From Rutpela maculata (lineage: Eukaryota; Arthropoda; Insecta; Coleoptera; Cerambycidae), in assembly GCA_936432065.2 (NCBI GenBank), contig OW386285.2:106521869-106585868 (forward strand): DNA of 64,000 bases, given 5' to 3'. The position numbers were made by a program, and so were the translations under genes. The notes below the pieces were generated by a model, which was not told the DNA's origin, made no database searches, and saw only the letters and a list, made by a program, of their open reading frames with translations. Within the stretch, counting starts at the first letter, position 1. Every line of letters starts with the position of its first letter. Shown piece by piece: positions 20,441 through 32,881 of the stretch.

Positions 20441-20836
20441 GTTAATCACTACACTGGAACACTATTTGCACTCGTGCGTGCTTTTGTCCAACCAGAATCA
20501 GTTGTTACACCAATCTATCAATCAATTAAACATTATTTTAAATTAAATAATAAAGAACATTTTCCTCCTCAGGCACAAACACCGGAGCCAGTCAAACATC
20601 CACAGTACGAGGCGTCGTGGTAATTGAAAGACTGGATGACACGAGGCCAGTACGGATTAAAAGCAGCTAAAAGTAAACAAACGCAGTAGAGCGAATTAAA
20701 ATGTGCAAAACATGAAGAAAATTATCCAAAAATCTAACCCCCTCCTCGAACACATAGTTATTTATGTTCTAAAAAAGGATAAGTGTATTTTTCTGGTGAC
20801 CCCATGGTCGTTTTTTCTATTATCAACTAAAAATAT
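20441..20836. other. Spacer before the solo LTR
   Basis: No feature that I can support. Confidence 0.4.
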
Positions 20837-21264
20837 TGTGACAGGCTTTGTACCCCATCTATAAAAATTCCCTTCAAGTTCTATGTATCAGTAACAGAAA
20901 ACTTAGTTAAGTTAGTTCGGCTATCGTCCCAGAAATCGTGCGCGGTGTCGACAACTACAACTTGCTACTGACATCTATCTGGAACATTGTAAAATGTGGC
21001 AGAAAGATACAGAATCAATTACCCAGGAGTATAAATAGAGAGCGAGTCGCCGGACGAGGGACAGTACAGTTCAGTAGACAGTTCAGTTCAGTTAGTGAGT
21101 TCAGAAAGATAAAGAAGTAAACAAAGTGACTGCAATATTGAATCATAGTACTCAGTGTAATATTAGTGAGTAATTATTTATTGTAATTAGTACGTAAGTT
21201 AATAAATTAGTGTTTAGTGTTGTTATAATTTCCGGATCCACGATGGGGGTGTAAACACGTAACA
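20837..21264 (+). mobile_element. Solo LTR of a retrotransposon
   Basis: 428 bp starting 'tgtgacagg' and ending 'cacgtaaca' (TG...CA), with 'atat' on both outer sides (20833-20836, 21265-21268) as a 4-bp target duplication. It has the internal order U3-R-U5: a TATA box 'tataaata' at 21030-21037, a GC-richer start region with repeated 'cagttcag' at about 21067-21096 (insect-type initiator), and 'aataaa' at 21201-21206. There is no internal region or second LTR nearby, so the body was probably lost by LTR-LTR recombination. The superfamily (Gypsy versus BEL) cannot be told from the LTR alone; the AT-only duplication could be chance. Confidence 0.72.
21030..21037 (+). promoter_or_regulatory. TATA box of the solo LTR
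   Basis: 'tataaata' about 35-40 bp upstream of the 'cagttcagta' start-like region. It would drive transcription rightward out of the LTR. Confidence 0.6.
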
Positions 21265-22311
21265 ATATAATTAAACATTTTGATTCTTAAACATTGACAT
21301 TTCGTATATTATTCTCTTATATTATTTGTCCAATATACTACGTCATTGTGGCGGCGATGTAAGAGATATAAATAGGATTCGCCAATACCATAGAATACAA
21401 CAAACATTAACATAAGGATTTACTTATCTGCTTACCATCATGACTATAATAGCACTTATGATGCCGGTGGTATCATAAAAAGTTGTCAAAGTATTTAGAC
21501 ACGACTTCCTTCTCTATTTGGCACTTTTTATTAATCAATTATTTTTAGACCTTCACCCTGTATATTTTTTTCACTAAAAGTACTTTGATTTGTACTTTTT
21601 CGGATTTATGTCGTTAGGAAGAGTTGTATTTGTGTCAGAACTAATCAAATATTTGTGAAATAGACACCCCAATAGAGTTTTTTAGAAATCTCTATGATAC
21701 AAGTTTTTCCCCTATGTAGCTAACTCTGTGGCAAACACTGTATATCACTTCTACTTTAAAATGTTTAAGTATTTCTAATAATTACGAAACGAATAAAACT
21801 TGCAGTCGGGCGTTGGCGACTGCGAATACTTATTAAATAAGATAACTTCCGTTAGAGTTTAAATTTTGATTTCAAATTTGTGCCATATATGAAATATTAT
21901 GGTGAAATCATCCATGTTGAAGTTGAACCATACAGGGTGATCGCCAGAGGCGTATAAATTATCATGTCTCCTGATAAATTATGTTTTATTATAAAGAGTA
22001 AAATATTGATGTATTTTTATTAAGAAACGAAAAGAAACGAAACGAAACGAAACGAAACGAAACTAATTAAAGTTGAAATTGGGCGTTGCCAGATATGAAT
22101 ATCTCATTCGAATATTAACAGTGAAAAGGTATTAACTGTCTTAAACTTAGTGGAACTACGTAAAAAATGAATTATGTTTCGAGTAAAATGGTAATCAAAT
22201 AGGTATTCACAGTCTGCTGCTCCTGACTGCAATTCGATTCGTCGTTTTATCATGTGGTATAATATCTGTCAGTATTTCTCTCAACTTGGCTTCCTTGTAT
22301 TGTAGCCATTT
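21265..22311. other. AT-rich spacer with a pentanucleotide run
   Basis: Contains a (gaaac)n run at 22023-22063, a solitary 'caccctgtatattttttt' at 21547, and the phrase 'acagggtgatcgccagaggcg' at 21931, which recurs at 44589 as 'acagagtgatcgctagaggcg'. No gene. Confidence 0.5.
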
Positions 22312-22970
22312 TACTTCCACATGCAGTGGAAGTATGGTAACGACAAAAACATTTTTACAAATTTTTATTGTTCAAATGGGCTTAGAATGTCATGAAACGT
22401 CGAGATTTTAAGTTTGAGCGAAAAAAAATGTCTGTCTGTCTGTAACTTTTTTTTTGTGCGCACGTTTAATTACTCTGGAACCGTTTGTTTGGTACACGTA
22501 TGTACCTTAGCGAGATCTAGAACTAGATTATATTTTCATCTTATTCCGTCGAAGGGTTGGGGGTAAATTTGGGGTAAATTTGGGGTAAATAGGTAAATCA
22601 AGCAGGTAAGAGTTCATGAAATTGGTATTTAGTATATACAAAAGAGACTACGGTCTCAAAAAAAATTTTGGCATTAGCCACCCGCATTACCACCCCCACC
22701 CTATTATTAAAGGGGATGAAAAAAAATATGATTTAGTGTGTGTACAAGAACCAGAATCCTCAAAATATTTTTTTACTTTATCCACCCCCACTACCACCCC
22801 CTATTACCACTACCGATGTGGGGTATCGTTTTATAGGTTTTTGGGGTAGAGGATTTCAAATATTATATTATTAAAGTTCCACAAACAATTATTTCCACAT
22901 ACAAAATTCTTTCGTTGTGAGTGACTTGGATAGAAAATCTGGCTGTGGAAGTAGTGATTCCTTGGGCAGC
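22312..22970 (+). mobile_element. Family F1 element, copy 2
   Basis: Opposite orientation to copy 1: hairpin 'tacttccacatgcagtgg' at the left, (tctg)n tract at about 22428-22442, 'gtgcgcacgttt', 'ccaccccca' blocks, and right end 'ggaagtagtgattccttggg' plus 'cagcggtttt'. The internal frame 22616-22849 also appears in other F1 copies, but it follows the repetitive 'accaccccc' tract and shows no protein-like constraint. Confidence 0.85.
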
Positions 22971-23936
22971 GGTTTTGTTATTTAAAGAACGATGGCCATA
23001 GTTTTAGAACAAACAGTTTTAGCGGACATTATATTATCCTAGATGAAATGGGGAAGCAATAAGTAACAGAGAATTTTACACTGTTCGATTTTCTATTCGC
23101 CATATCCTCAACTCCAGAATCACATCTGCACTGCAGCACTTACGAGATTGTTTAAATTTTAAACCAGCACTTCTATGCCGTGTAATGGTTTAAAATTTAC
23201 AATTATGGTATATCTGCTTGAAACAATTGTTGCAAAATTGCGGCGAGTAGGTACGCCACAACATTTAAATTGTATTTATGTGCAACACTGCACCACATAC
23301 TGTTCGGAGCGAAGTTTTATTGGCGAGTGTACTCTTGTAGGAGGTTGAAACAGTGATCTATGGAATTTTAAAACAAAAATATTGTGGACTAATTAATTCA
23401 GCTACGAGAAATCATAAATACAATGTTTTTTGTGACATTACTTCAGCTAAAATGTTTAACTATGTATTTCATTTGAAATGTTCAAAAGTTCAGTGAATCT
23501 CCTCCAAATGAATGACAAAATTAAGGTGTAATTATTTAATTCGTTTGCATGTCAACCAAAATACCTACTGAGTTACAGGATGCTTTTAATTCTAAAATTT
23601 TAACAATCTAGTGTGAAAATTACACGAAATTTTAGCTTACTCGCATGTTAAAAATATTCAAAAATTCAAAATGATATCTTTCAAAATAAGCAAGTTATTC
23701 CGTAGGCCGTAGGCAATACTTTCATGGTCACCCGGTATGTACAAAATTTTAAACAAATTTTAATCTAACAGAAGTTATCATGTTCACAAGAAAAGGTCTG
23801 CACACATACACACATTTATTTTTTTATTCGATATTTGAGTTCAATATGTGACGAAACGAATGTCTGTTTCAAATTTCTTTTTAGGATGATTAAGTATTAA
23901 AAAACTTTATCCTATTTGACTAATAGGTTAAAGCTA
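22971..23936. other. AT-rich stretch, no feature
   Basis: No gene or element end seen. Confidence 0.45.
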
Positions 23937-24286
23937 GGAACGCACGGAGAGCTATATTATAATAATATAGCTATAAGCTATAATATTTAATAGCTTTACT
24001 ATAATACTATAATATATATATTTTATTTCTAATAATTCTTTTTTGATAATAATTATTAAAATACTCAAACGAATATAATTGAAATTAAACCCGTAATAAT
24101 CAAAGGCATTACTCTTAAAGTATGGTCATAACTCTTTCTTAAAAATTTCCAAGTGTGGCTTTTCATAATTTCATAATTATTAAAAATATTCAAACGAATT
24201 TAATTTAAATTGAACCTGAAATAATCAATGAGGCATTGTTGATATACTGCGTTAAAACGGAATTCTCACAGCACTTCAGAGGAGGT

Positions 24287-24826
24287 ATGCGTGGTAAGGG
24301 CTTTTTCGGAAAAATGGTATTTTCTAAGAAAACACACACATACGATGATGATCTCCTAATCGCCGCAGGACACATCTGGGCGGAAAACAAACTTCAAAAA
24401 AAGCTTAATAATGGAGCAAGACCTGTCAACAAAAGAGAGTTGGATCAGCGGAGAGGAACACAAAATACAGAACACAGAAGAAAGAAGTTTTTGATAAGAG
24501 CAGAAAGTGACATTGTCCAATTACTCACAAAAATAACAAGACGAAAACAACGACATAAAACGTCAACACTATTAGGAGGAAAGATAATTAAAACAAAAAT
24601 AATAGAAATGTGCGCAATGAACTACTGGGGACATACCGAAGGAAGGGACCCAACACATCTACTGAAGAAAACGCTAGCACCGAATGTCAACAAACTAAGA
24701 ATAGACCATGCTACAGAGGAGAACAACAACCGAGAGGATCAGGATAAAAAAATGGACACCACAAAGAAATCGCAACGATATATGCTCTACCACAATCGAA
24801 AACCGAGAAATCAGAAGGCTCAGTAA
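24287..24826 (+). CDS. Hypothetical 179-residue frame, retroelement-associated
   Basis: The longest frame here opens with TTG at 24236; the first ATG is at 24287. I recognise no domain. The protein is highly basic and hydrophilic ('TRRKQRHKTSTLLGGKIIKT', 'NNNREDQDKKMDTTKKSQRY'). Its last 25 residues are repeated in the frame at 36866-37093 ('STKKSQRYMF'), and both are followed by the same roughly 300-bp non-coding tail with an (aatc)n end. It is therefore most likely the C-terminal end of a retroelement polyprotein, or read-through into its 3' region. A host gene is unlikely given the repeat copy and the flanking TIRs. Confidence 0.4.
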   Translation: MRGKGFFGKMVFSKKTHTYDDDLLIAAGHIWAENKLQKKLNNGARPVNKRELDQRRGTQNTEHRRKKFLIRAESDIVQLLTKITRRKQRHKTSTLLGGKIIKTKIIEMCAMNYWGHTEGRDPTHLLKKTLAPNVNKLRIDHATEENNNREDQDKKMDTTKKSQRYMLYHNRKPRNQKAQ

Positions 24827-25176
24827 AAGGAGATTCTAAGAAACAGAAACACAAAAACAGGAGAATAAACACATATTACGACACAACGTGGCAACATTTC
24901 ACAAGAAGACTCAGAAGAGGCAGAAGTCCAGAACGAAAAACACAAAAAAGGGAGCTTAAACGCTCCCTCACGACACAATGCGGTAACGCATCTCACAAAT
25001 ACCTACACCTCCCGTCCCACATTTCTTCACCATGCGCCATGTGGCTCTCGCTGCTGGCAACAAGCATAACCTTAGTCCTACCCAGCGTGGACGTAGCAGG
25101 CCCAGCTGTATAACTCTGGGAGTGGCAGCAATGCCTACCGGACGCTGGTAAATCAATCAAATCAATCAATCAATGT
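24744..25176 (+). mobile_element. Non-LTR retroelement 3' tail with (AATC)n end, copy 1
   Basis: Matches 36880-37300: both have 'aaagggagcttaaacgctcc' (with one or two mismatches), 'atgcgccatgt', 'cagcgtgga', 'ggcccag', 'gggagtgg', and end in 'ctggtaaatcaatc' followed by aatc repeats. A simple-repeat tail with a shared 3' end and variable 5' extent is the hallmark of target-primed insertion. The minus-strand frame 24968-25156 is a shadow. Confidence 0.7.
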
Positions 25177-25439
25177 ATTAAGAAAATATCCCTCAATATG
25201 ATTTTAAGTGAAGCGATAATATATATTTCTAGTTGGGTATGATATATTTTTAAGGGGGACACATATATATCATAAAATATCGCATAGGCAAGCGAAGTCG
25301 AACTATGTAAAAATATATCGCCCGACTAGAATATATTTAGCTTTTTGTACGTTTTGCTTCATTTAAAATCATGTTGATGTATATTTTCGTAATATATAAA
25401 ATAAAATATATATTATAGTACAGCTCTCCGTGTGTTCCT

Positions 25440-26017
25440 ATGACTACTTTATCTTTTTAGTAAACCTAACCGACTTTTATACAGGGCCAGTCGAAAAATG
25501 AAAAATTTTAAATTTGGCTTTGAATAACAAACAATGTATGTATGCGGTATAGAGCAAAAATTTTGTATAGAGGTATTTGAGACAGTTGCGAATCGAATAC
25601 GTTATCCAATTTGCCGATAAAAAATTGCCTAATAGTCGATATCGAAATTTCGACCCATTTGGAGTAGTTTAGTAGACCTTGAAAAATATGAAAATTACAA
25701 ATTTTTCAAAATAGTCAAATAAAGCTCATTGAGCACTATATCTCAAACAAAAATTAAAATCGACCAACGCGTTATTAAACAGCACACACTGTATACTGTA
25801 CAATATCGGAAAGTTTTACTTTTGGGATTGCATAGTTTCAACGACTTAACCGACCGCATCCTAGCAGAAGCAAAGCAGACACGCCCCTTAATGTACATCA
25901 TTGCTTGCTGCGCTCTCGCTTGCTCTTATTGCCGCACCAAATCAAACGCTTTCCGATACTGTATATGTGTCGCCCTTAAAAATATATCGCCCTAAATATA
26001 TCTTATCGTTCATTACG
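25440..26017. other. Spacer and left part of a second alpha-like element
   Basis: 25975-26017 ('aaaaatatatcgccct...cattacg') resembles the alpha segment at 25309-25354, so the LINE at 26018 landed in a second alpha-like copy. The frame 25729-25995 has no recognisable domain and I do not call it a gene. Confidence 0.45.
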
Positions 26018-28385
26018 TAAAGAGGTTAAAAGAAAAAGTTGGATTACTTCAGGGCTAGTCAAATCAATAAATAAAAGAGATGAACTTTATAAAAAACATA
26101 CAACAACAGCCAGATAATATTGCATTTAGGGTAGAATTTATTCAATATAGAAACAACTTAACAAATTTAATTAATATTACAAAAATCAATTATTATAAAT
26201 CAAAAATTGAAAAAAACAATGATAGTAAAAATGTATGGAATATAGTTAAAGAAATTAGTAATACAAAAAATAAAGAAACTCATGTTAAACAAATACACGT
26301 AGAACACGGCGATATTATACAGGGTGATTTAGAAATCGCTAATAATTTTAATGATTATTTTTCTAATGTTGGAATGAACCTAGCATGTAAAATCGTTAAA
26401 CCACCAACACCCCCTCCGCGAATGCATAGAGAGCCACAGATCATATTTCTTGAACCTACGGAGGAAAAAGAAATTATTTCAGTCATTAAAACGCTTAAAA
26501 TAAATAAAGCTCCTGGATCCGACATGATTAAAGCTGAGACAATTCAACAAATTGCTGATGAAATTGCATCTCCCTTAGCATTTTTAATAAATAAAATTAT
26601 AGAAACCGGTATTTGCCCCTCAGAATTTAAAACAGCTCTTATAAAGCCTTTACACAAAAAGCAAGTTTCTAACTATAGACCAATTTCATTAATATCCAAT
26701 TTCGCAAAAATATTCGAAAAAATAATAAAAAATAGAATAATGAAATATATCAATTCTAACGAATTATTATCAGGTAGACAATTTGGTTTTAGAGAAGGGA
26801 AGTCTACGGAAGATGCAATTTCTTTACTAACAGCAGAAATTTACAGAGCACTGGACGACAATAAAGTCTCTTTATGTGTGTTTCTGGATCTGGCTAAGGC
26901 ATTCGACACTGTTAGTCACTCGCAGTTGTTGGATGCCTTAGAGTATCTAGGCTTTCGAGGTCATGTACTGGAACTTTTTAAAAACTATCTGTCGAATCGT
27001 AAACAAGTAGTCATGATTAACAATACTCTAAGTGAGGAAAGAACTGTGCTTTATGGAGTACCTCAGGGAACTGTGCTAGGCCCAGTTTTGTTTGTTGTTT
27101 ACATAAATAGTTTACTTAATCTCAGCGTTAATGCTTCCATTTTTAGTTTTGCAGATGATACTGCCATTTTCTTCAAAGGTGAAAATTGGGATAATTTAAA
27201 AAAAAAACAGTGGAAAGTGAGCTAGGTTATATAATGGACTGGTTTAATCATAAACTTTTAACCCTAAATTTCAAAGAAACCGTATTTTTGCCATTTAGTT
27301 GTTATAAAAATGGTTTGCCTAGTTATAACTCATTAAAAATAAATAACCACGGTAAGATAATAGAAATATCTTCAGCTGAATCAACGAAATATTTAGGCAT
27401 AGTGATTGATAGACATTTAAGATGGGATTTGCAAGTAAATAGCATTACACAAACTCTAAGGAGTATAATGTACAGATTCAAATATTTAAAAACATACTAG
27501 CTTGTGAAAATGGTCTATTTTGCGCTAATTGAATCTAGATTAATATATGGCATTCTAGGTTGGGGTGGAGGTGCTTACTGTCGCCTTAAAAAATTAGACA
27601 TCATTCAAAAAAAATTCTTAAAAATACTCTTTTTAAAACCTAATACTTACCCAAGTGATGAACTTTTTTCAGAAGCGAAAGTACTGGACATAAGGCAATT
27701 ATATTTTCTTAGTGTAGTATCTAACCAACATAAAAATAAACACATGCTATCCTTTTCCCAACATCAATATGAAACCCGAAATAAAGGTAAGGCAATGGTA
27801 CCGACAGGAAACAAAACAGTAGGGCAAAGAAATTATACTTATCTGTCATCTAGACTGTACAATACATTGCCAACTGAATTACAAGTAATTGAAACAAAAA
27901 AGTTATTAAAAAAAAAAGACTAAAAAATACATTCTTAACTTAAATAGGCAAGAAATACATAACTTGGTTAATATTAAAAATTAACTTATGCAAATCTTTA
28001 TTTGTGTAAAAGTAAAGAGATGTTTTATTGAGTGATAAAATTGATTTTAATATACATTATTGTTTAGTTTGAATCAGAATATGCAAAAATTTGTATCCAT
28101 TTTTTTTCTTTCTCCTTTGCAAAAGTTATATGTAGAAGATTTCTTTTTTTTTAGGTTTTGTTATTTAGCTTAGTTGTTATTACTTACATTAATAAATACG
28201 TTGTCTAACTACTACTATTACAATTATTATAGTTATTTATAATTATTAATATTTTGCAAAAGGTAAATAAGCAAATTGTACCCACGTGCAAGTTTACTTT
28301 TGTGGGTTATCTACTGTTTATTTACAATATATTCTTATGTACAAAATTATTGTAAAACACATGTTAATTTCGTATGTAAATAAAC

Positions 28386-28421
<36 letters not shown>

Positions 28422-28423
28422 TA

Positions 28424-28460
<37 letters not shown>
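26018..28460 (+). mobile_element. 5'-truncated Jockey-like LINE with (ATT)n tail
   Basis: Begins abruptly inside the coding region and ends in an (att)n tract at 28388-28462. 'attacg' stands on both sides (26012-26017, 28461-28466) and the sequence after it, 'acgttttgcttcattt', continues the alpha end. This fits a 6-bp target duplication, although the tail's own 'att' makes three of the bases ambiguous. Length about 2.44 kb. Confidence 0.8.
26038..27923 (+). pseudogene. LINE reverse transcriptase (endonuclease domain missing)
   Basis: Reads 'WITSGLVKSINKRDELYKK', the linker before RT, in one frame, then shifts at about 26095 into a 381-codon frame. RT blocks in order: 'INKAPGSDMIKAE' (about residue 145), 'NYRPISLISNFAKIFEKII' (about 205), 'RQFGFREGKSTEDAISLL' (about 235), 'FLDLAKAFDTVSH' (about 270, catalytic Asp), 'YGVPQGTVLGPVLFVVYIN' (about 325), 'FSFADDTAIF' (about 355, the catalytic FADD). 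An extra A in an A-run near 27200 shifts the frame to 'ESELGYIMDWFNHKLLTLNF', a TAG interrupts at 27498, and the C-terminal part runs to 27923. With the 5' truncation it lacks ORF1 and the endonuclease. Best match by memory is the Jockey/CR1 group. The active-site residues are intact, so it is relatively recent. Confidence 0.88.

Positions 28461-28462
<2 letters not shown>
28388..28462 (+). repeat. (ATT)n microsatellite, LINE tail
   Basis: About 75 bp of 'att' units with one break ('attatatta') near 28419. It marks the 3' end of the LINE and is likely length-polymorphic. The frame 28286-28492 is translated repeat. Confidence 0.9.
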
Positions 28463-28465
<3 letters not shown>

Positions 28466-28554
28466 GTTTTGCTTCATTTAAAATCATGTTGAAGTATATT
28501 TTCGTAATGTATGAAATAAAATATATATAATAGTGTAGCTCTCCGTACGTTTCC
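28463..28554 (+). repeat. Direct copy of the alpha element's right end
   Basis: 'tacgttttgcttcatttaaa' to 'agctctccgtacgtttcc' matches 25348-25439 with few changes. With the LINE between, it shows that the LINE entered an alpha-like element close to its end. Confidence 0.8.
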
Positions 28555-30594
28555 AACTTTAATAAGAGGTAAATACATATTTCTGTCACATCTTGGACAA
28601 AAACAGATACACTCTTTATAAACTTTATACCGTTATAAGTACAATTCTAGGTATTTATGAAGATAATGATAATTTTCAATCTTACCATATACAATATGTT
28701 TCCATGAGTAGGTGTTACTTCCACTCGTTGTTAATCGAAGTATCATCGACATGATTCCTTTATTGATATGTTAATGAGATTATGAGTTTGATGTTACGGC
28801 AATAAACACCTGGCACTAAAAAATTCAACGGTATTTTAACCATGACTGATATTTCCCCACTCTTTTCTAAATGTCACAATATAAACGTAACAAAATGTAG
28901 TTAAGTGCAAGGTGGTCTTTTATCGATAAGCTGTACAGGTGTTTTGGAGTCAATTTACACAGAAATGCTATAAATTACCTTTGAAATACAACTCTTGTAG
29001 ATCTTTTATGTGACTTCCAGGGAAATTCAGGAAGAATATATTGTTCGAGTTTAAATAGATTCTTGTATGTCTGTTTTGAATAGTTGTCATGTGCGCAACA
29101 ATGTGGAAGATCAAAAAATATGTAATATATTTTAGTCATTCTAAATAGTGACAAAAAGTAGGTACTGAATATTTTAAGTATTGTAGGTATTTATGGTTTA
29201 TTTATACTGGCGCATTTACAGAGAATTCGAGTTGGTTGCAAATAATGTTAAGCTTATGGTATATGTAACGGAAATAATGAATTTAAAATGTATTGTCAGG
29301 AGATCTAAAATAAATTACAGGATAGACAAACTGAGGTTAACGATTATTGTTATAATTGCAGAATATTTAGTAATATGAGATGAAGTGTTTTTATTAGATG
29401 AATTAGTTATACGCGTTATTTTTATATGAATGTAATTTTACAAATTTATTTTCTAAATTGCTGTTGTTTCAAAAAGAACTTTTAATTTAAGAATAATTTA
29501 AAAAAACAGTACTTAAGAACTTATTTCCAAAAAAGAATAGTTTTTTACTATAAAAGACAATATTTATATATGAATAAACAGCAGACAATCAATCCCACCC
29601 CCTATATATAGAGTTGCCACATTTTGTTTTATTGAAATTGGGATAAGTGTTCCTAACTCGCAAGAGGGCACCTAAATTTTTTTTTCCACAATTTGTGGGA
29701 GCGCCCCGTCAAGAACCCCAATAACAACTTCCCTTGGGAATAAGCTCAAGTAAACAAAATAAATACACAATAATTCTCTCTGAGAAGTATAAGCATTTTC
29801 ATTTGAACTGTGACATTTGGGCTGTAAACTAAAGACAAAATGTAATATATGTACTAATGTAATACTAAACTTCTATCTATCTATCTGCCCATCGTTTCCG
29901 AAAGATTTTTCTGTGGACTACCATTATTGGGGGCTTACCTATGTTAAATTTCCAGAAATATTTAGTATTTTTTCCTTTTTCGAGCAAGATGCAACTAAAA
30001 AATTATCATTTTTAAATCTCTCGGCAAATTGGATACAGGTTATATCCATATTGATAGTTATTTGTATAGCTCTGCCTTCATCAATTCCACATAGTAGAAT
30101 TAACATAAATATGAATGGAAAACATTCGTTCTACATAAAAATTAGATGGAAGAATGATTAAAGCATGAGTAACTAGCAAACAAAGCGTTCAATGGACAAT
30201 TTTTTGTTGCTTAGAAAATAATATATGATCTAAAAATCGAGACATAAGGACAACCAGTCGAGACCTGGAACAATGCATAAAAAATCGGCCTTGGCTGCGA
30301 CTATCCCGACAAAATCGGGATGGGTAGCAACCCTGCCTGCACATGAAATACTAAACAAACATTTAAAAAACAATGATCTATGATAAAATATAAAGAACAC
30401 CTTTTGGCATGCTTACGAATCGCTTTTGTAAGGTATACTTCATTTATTATTGGAATTCTGAAGTTTTCGATTCGTTTTTTAGGATTAATAAATATGCCAA
30501 CATTTGAAAAGAATCTGTAAAAGTATTTACGCGAAACTTTTTTTACACCACCTTATATTTTTTTTAATAAAAACATATCAGGTTTTCTTCCTTG
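28555..30594. other. AT-rich stretch, no gene
   Basis: Frames 29193-29378 and 29817-30161 have no motif that I recognise. A stretch at 29600-29720 with 'gttgccaca' and 'gtgggagcgccccgtc' is the only GC-richer part and may be decayed repeat. Confidence 0.45.
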
Positions 30595-31344
30595 CAGTAC
30601 AGTCGAAATGATTTTATTATTTTTTTTTTTCGGCGACAACATTCCACCTGAAATTTTATTGTTGATTCTTATGTATTACGACCTCCTGATTATGAGAAAA
30701 ATATTTGCGCCCAAAAATTCTGTGTGCTTCAAAAGTTATATGCACTTTTTGACGCGCTTTCACGAATTCTCAGCTTATCTGCTTAATATATCTTGTACTA
30801 GTAACGGGATGAGAACTTTAAAAATACTGGTTTATTTTAAACAAAATTTTTTAAAAATATGCACCTGTCCGATATATATTGGTCAATTAACCATCTTGAA
30901 AAAAAAATAGGAAACACCGAGAATAGCCTAAAAAATCAAAATTGAATATCTTTTCTACAAGAAGAAGTAATTTCACCATAGTTGGCAAAAATAAAACTCA
31001 TTCATGGTCAAATATAATGCGCCAATCCCGGACACCTTATGTCAAATAGAACAGTCAAGTTTGTGAAAATTGACTGTTTAAAAGTATATTTCCAAGTCCA
31101 AACATGGTTAGGTTCTGAGGAAGATCCGTTACAATTCGGGTGGCTTAAAACTGAGAATGGCTTAATGCCTGGTGTTATTGTTGTAGAACTCTCCAAAATC
31201 GTCCTAAGTTGAAAACAGAATCAAAAATTTTATTTAAGGACATTTTTAAGAGTCCGCAGAGGCACAGATCAGTCCATAAGGACCGTTTTGGGTTCTATAA
31301 GGCGTTGGAAATTGAAAATTCGAAGAAACACCGAATTTTCACTT

Positions 31345-32881
31345 AGGAAAATATGTTTTGGTTCGGGATATGAGAGCGAAAGTATATAATGACAAAGGTT
31401 TTTTAATAATATACCTTTTCCAGAGGTGCAACAAAGTTGGACTTTGAAAAATAATATTCTTAAAAGTGCGTCGAAATTTGGCTCGAAAATCGATTTATTA
31501 AAAGTAGGCCGAAATTTCACTTGCAGATAATTTTTCAAAACTGCGTCGAAATTTGGCCTGAAAATTGATTTTTTAAAAGTACGCCAAAGTTGGACTTTTA
31601 TTCCTCCACCAAAGACATTGACCTTTGAGGTACGGTCATTGAATGCCCCGTTCTAAAGTATGAGCATAAAATTTTAGCGATGCATTGCATCTAAAAGACA
31701 AAATAGACGATTTTGACAAAGCCGGCGTAGTACCGATAAGCAAAAATTGATAAAAATCAATGCACATGCACAAGGCCGGTTTCTCGCATAGAAAGAGTTT
31801 GGATTAACTCAGCGGCTCGCAATTTGATCGAGCGCGTTGAGTGGTCCCGACAAAGTGATGGTAGGAAAGCCAATAGCGGGGCTTTCCAAATGACAAAGTT
31901 ATAGAGGAAAACGCCTTGTGCATAAAAAAACAAAAATTCAATTTTGCCTAAAGTCACTCGAAGGTGGGTTGCTGCCATATCGATAATATTGAACAATTGC
32001 ATAGAGGCAAGTAAATTGTGGACTGATTGAACGCCATTAAACTTATGCAGTCATAAGTCCTCACGAATGTGTTTGAGTACGTGAACCGCCACGATACAAG
32101 AACTTGAAAGCTAAGTAGTCTCTAGCGAAACTAAATTCATTTAGTAAAACTTTTTTAAGTTAAAATCAGTCAGTCATAATTATGAAATTACAAATAGTCT
32201 CAAACTTCTCTAAAAAGCTCGCATTTTGATTCTGAGGTATGCATGAATCTTTTCTGCCTAATCGATCGTTAGCGTAAGCGCTCTCGCTTGTATGGTCTGA
32301 AAGCCATTGCCTTGATTGGGGAAGGCACGATTCTTATCTTGAGAATTTTGTGTAACCATTTCTGTTAAATAAACGGAATCTTTGAACTATTGTTTCTTAA
32401 TTGATCTTGAGGCCTGTAGACGGTCTATAATCCCTGGAACTTTCGTATCGAAAACCGGATGTGTCGAGTTAACTCACATTAACACTTGGCCTTCTGGTTG
32501 TCTTACGGAGGTTCGATAGGGATTTTTTTATGCGTTTTTTGAGAAATCCCTAAGATGTAGAGTCTGTTATTAACAGATAAAAACGTGTATACCACGTACA
32601 AAATTAATCCCTCCGCAGACAAATTCTTCGGTTGGGATTTTTTTATGTAAAAATCCAGAATTTCAAAAGGTACCTAAACCCCCAACGAGGGAATTTATGT
32701 CCAGAGAGAGCGTCGTTATCGATCTGTGGTAGTGCAGCCTTGGCCCATTATTCGGCTATCGAAGTGCATCTTATCTCGAACCCGCCTGGGAGGTAGAAGA
32801 ACGGGGTAGCACGCGACTGGCGCCCCCTGAGAAATAAATTGGTGGCGCGTCATTTTGACGCCCGGAAGTGCGTTTTTCTAC
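31345..32881 (+). repeat. Dispersed repeat, copy B
   Basis: Same orientation and order as 1-1836, with about 10% differences, a shorter 38-bp array and small indels ('agaaatccctaagatgtag' versus 'gagaaatatattccg'). It leads directly into the ATG of the Cys-rich gene at 32885, which suggests that this block is the 5' leader or promoter region of that gene. Confidence 0.8.

Larger units (their letters stand above)
23938..25439. mobile_element. TIR element alpha
   Basis: Left end 'aggaacgcacggagagct', right end 'cagctctccgtgtgttcc' (inverse), with AT-rich subterminal sequence shared beyond them. A 'ta' dinucleotide follows the right end and precedes the left end, so a TA target is possible. It carries a retroelement-like insert (about 24240-25175). 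Its last 92 bp recur in direct orientation at 28463-28554, the remains of a second copy. Confidence 0.65.

Noticed and set aside
26300..26340. 'atacagggtgattt' as a mariner-type terminus
   Set aside because: It is inside the LINE coding frame and has no partner.
28286..28492. Isoleucine/tyrosine-rich frame
   Set aside because: Translation of the (ATT)n tail.
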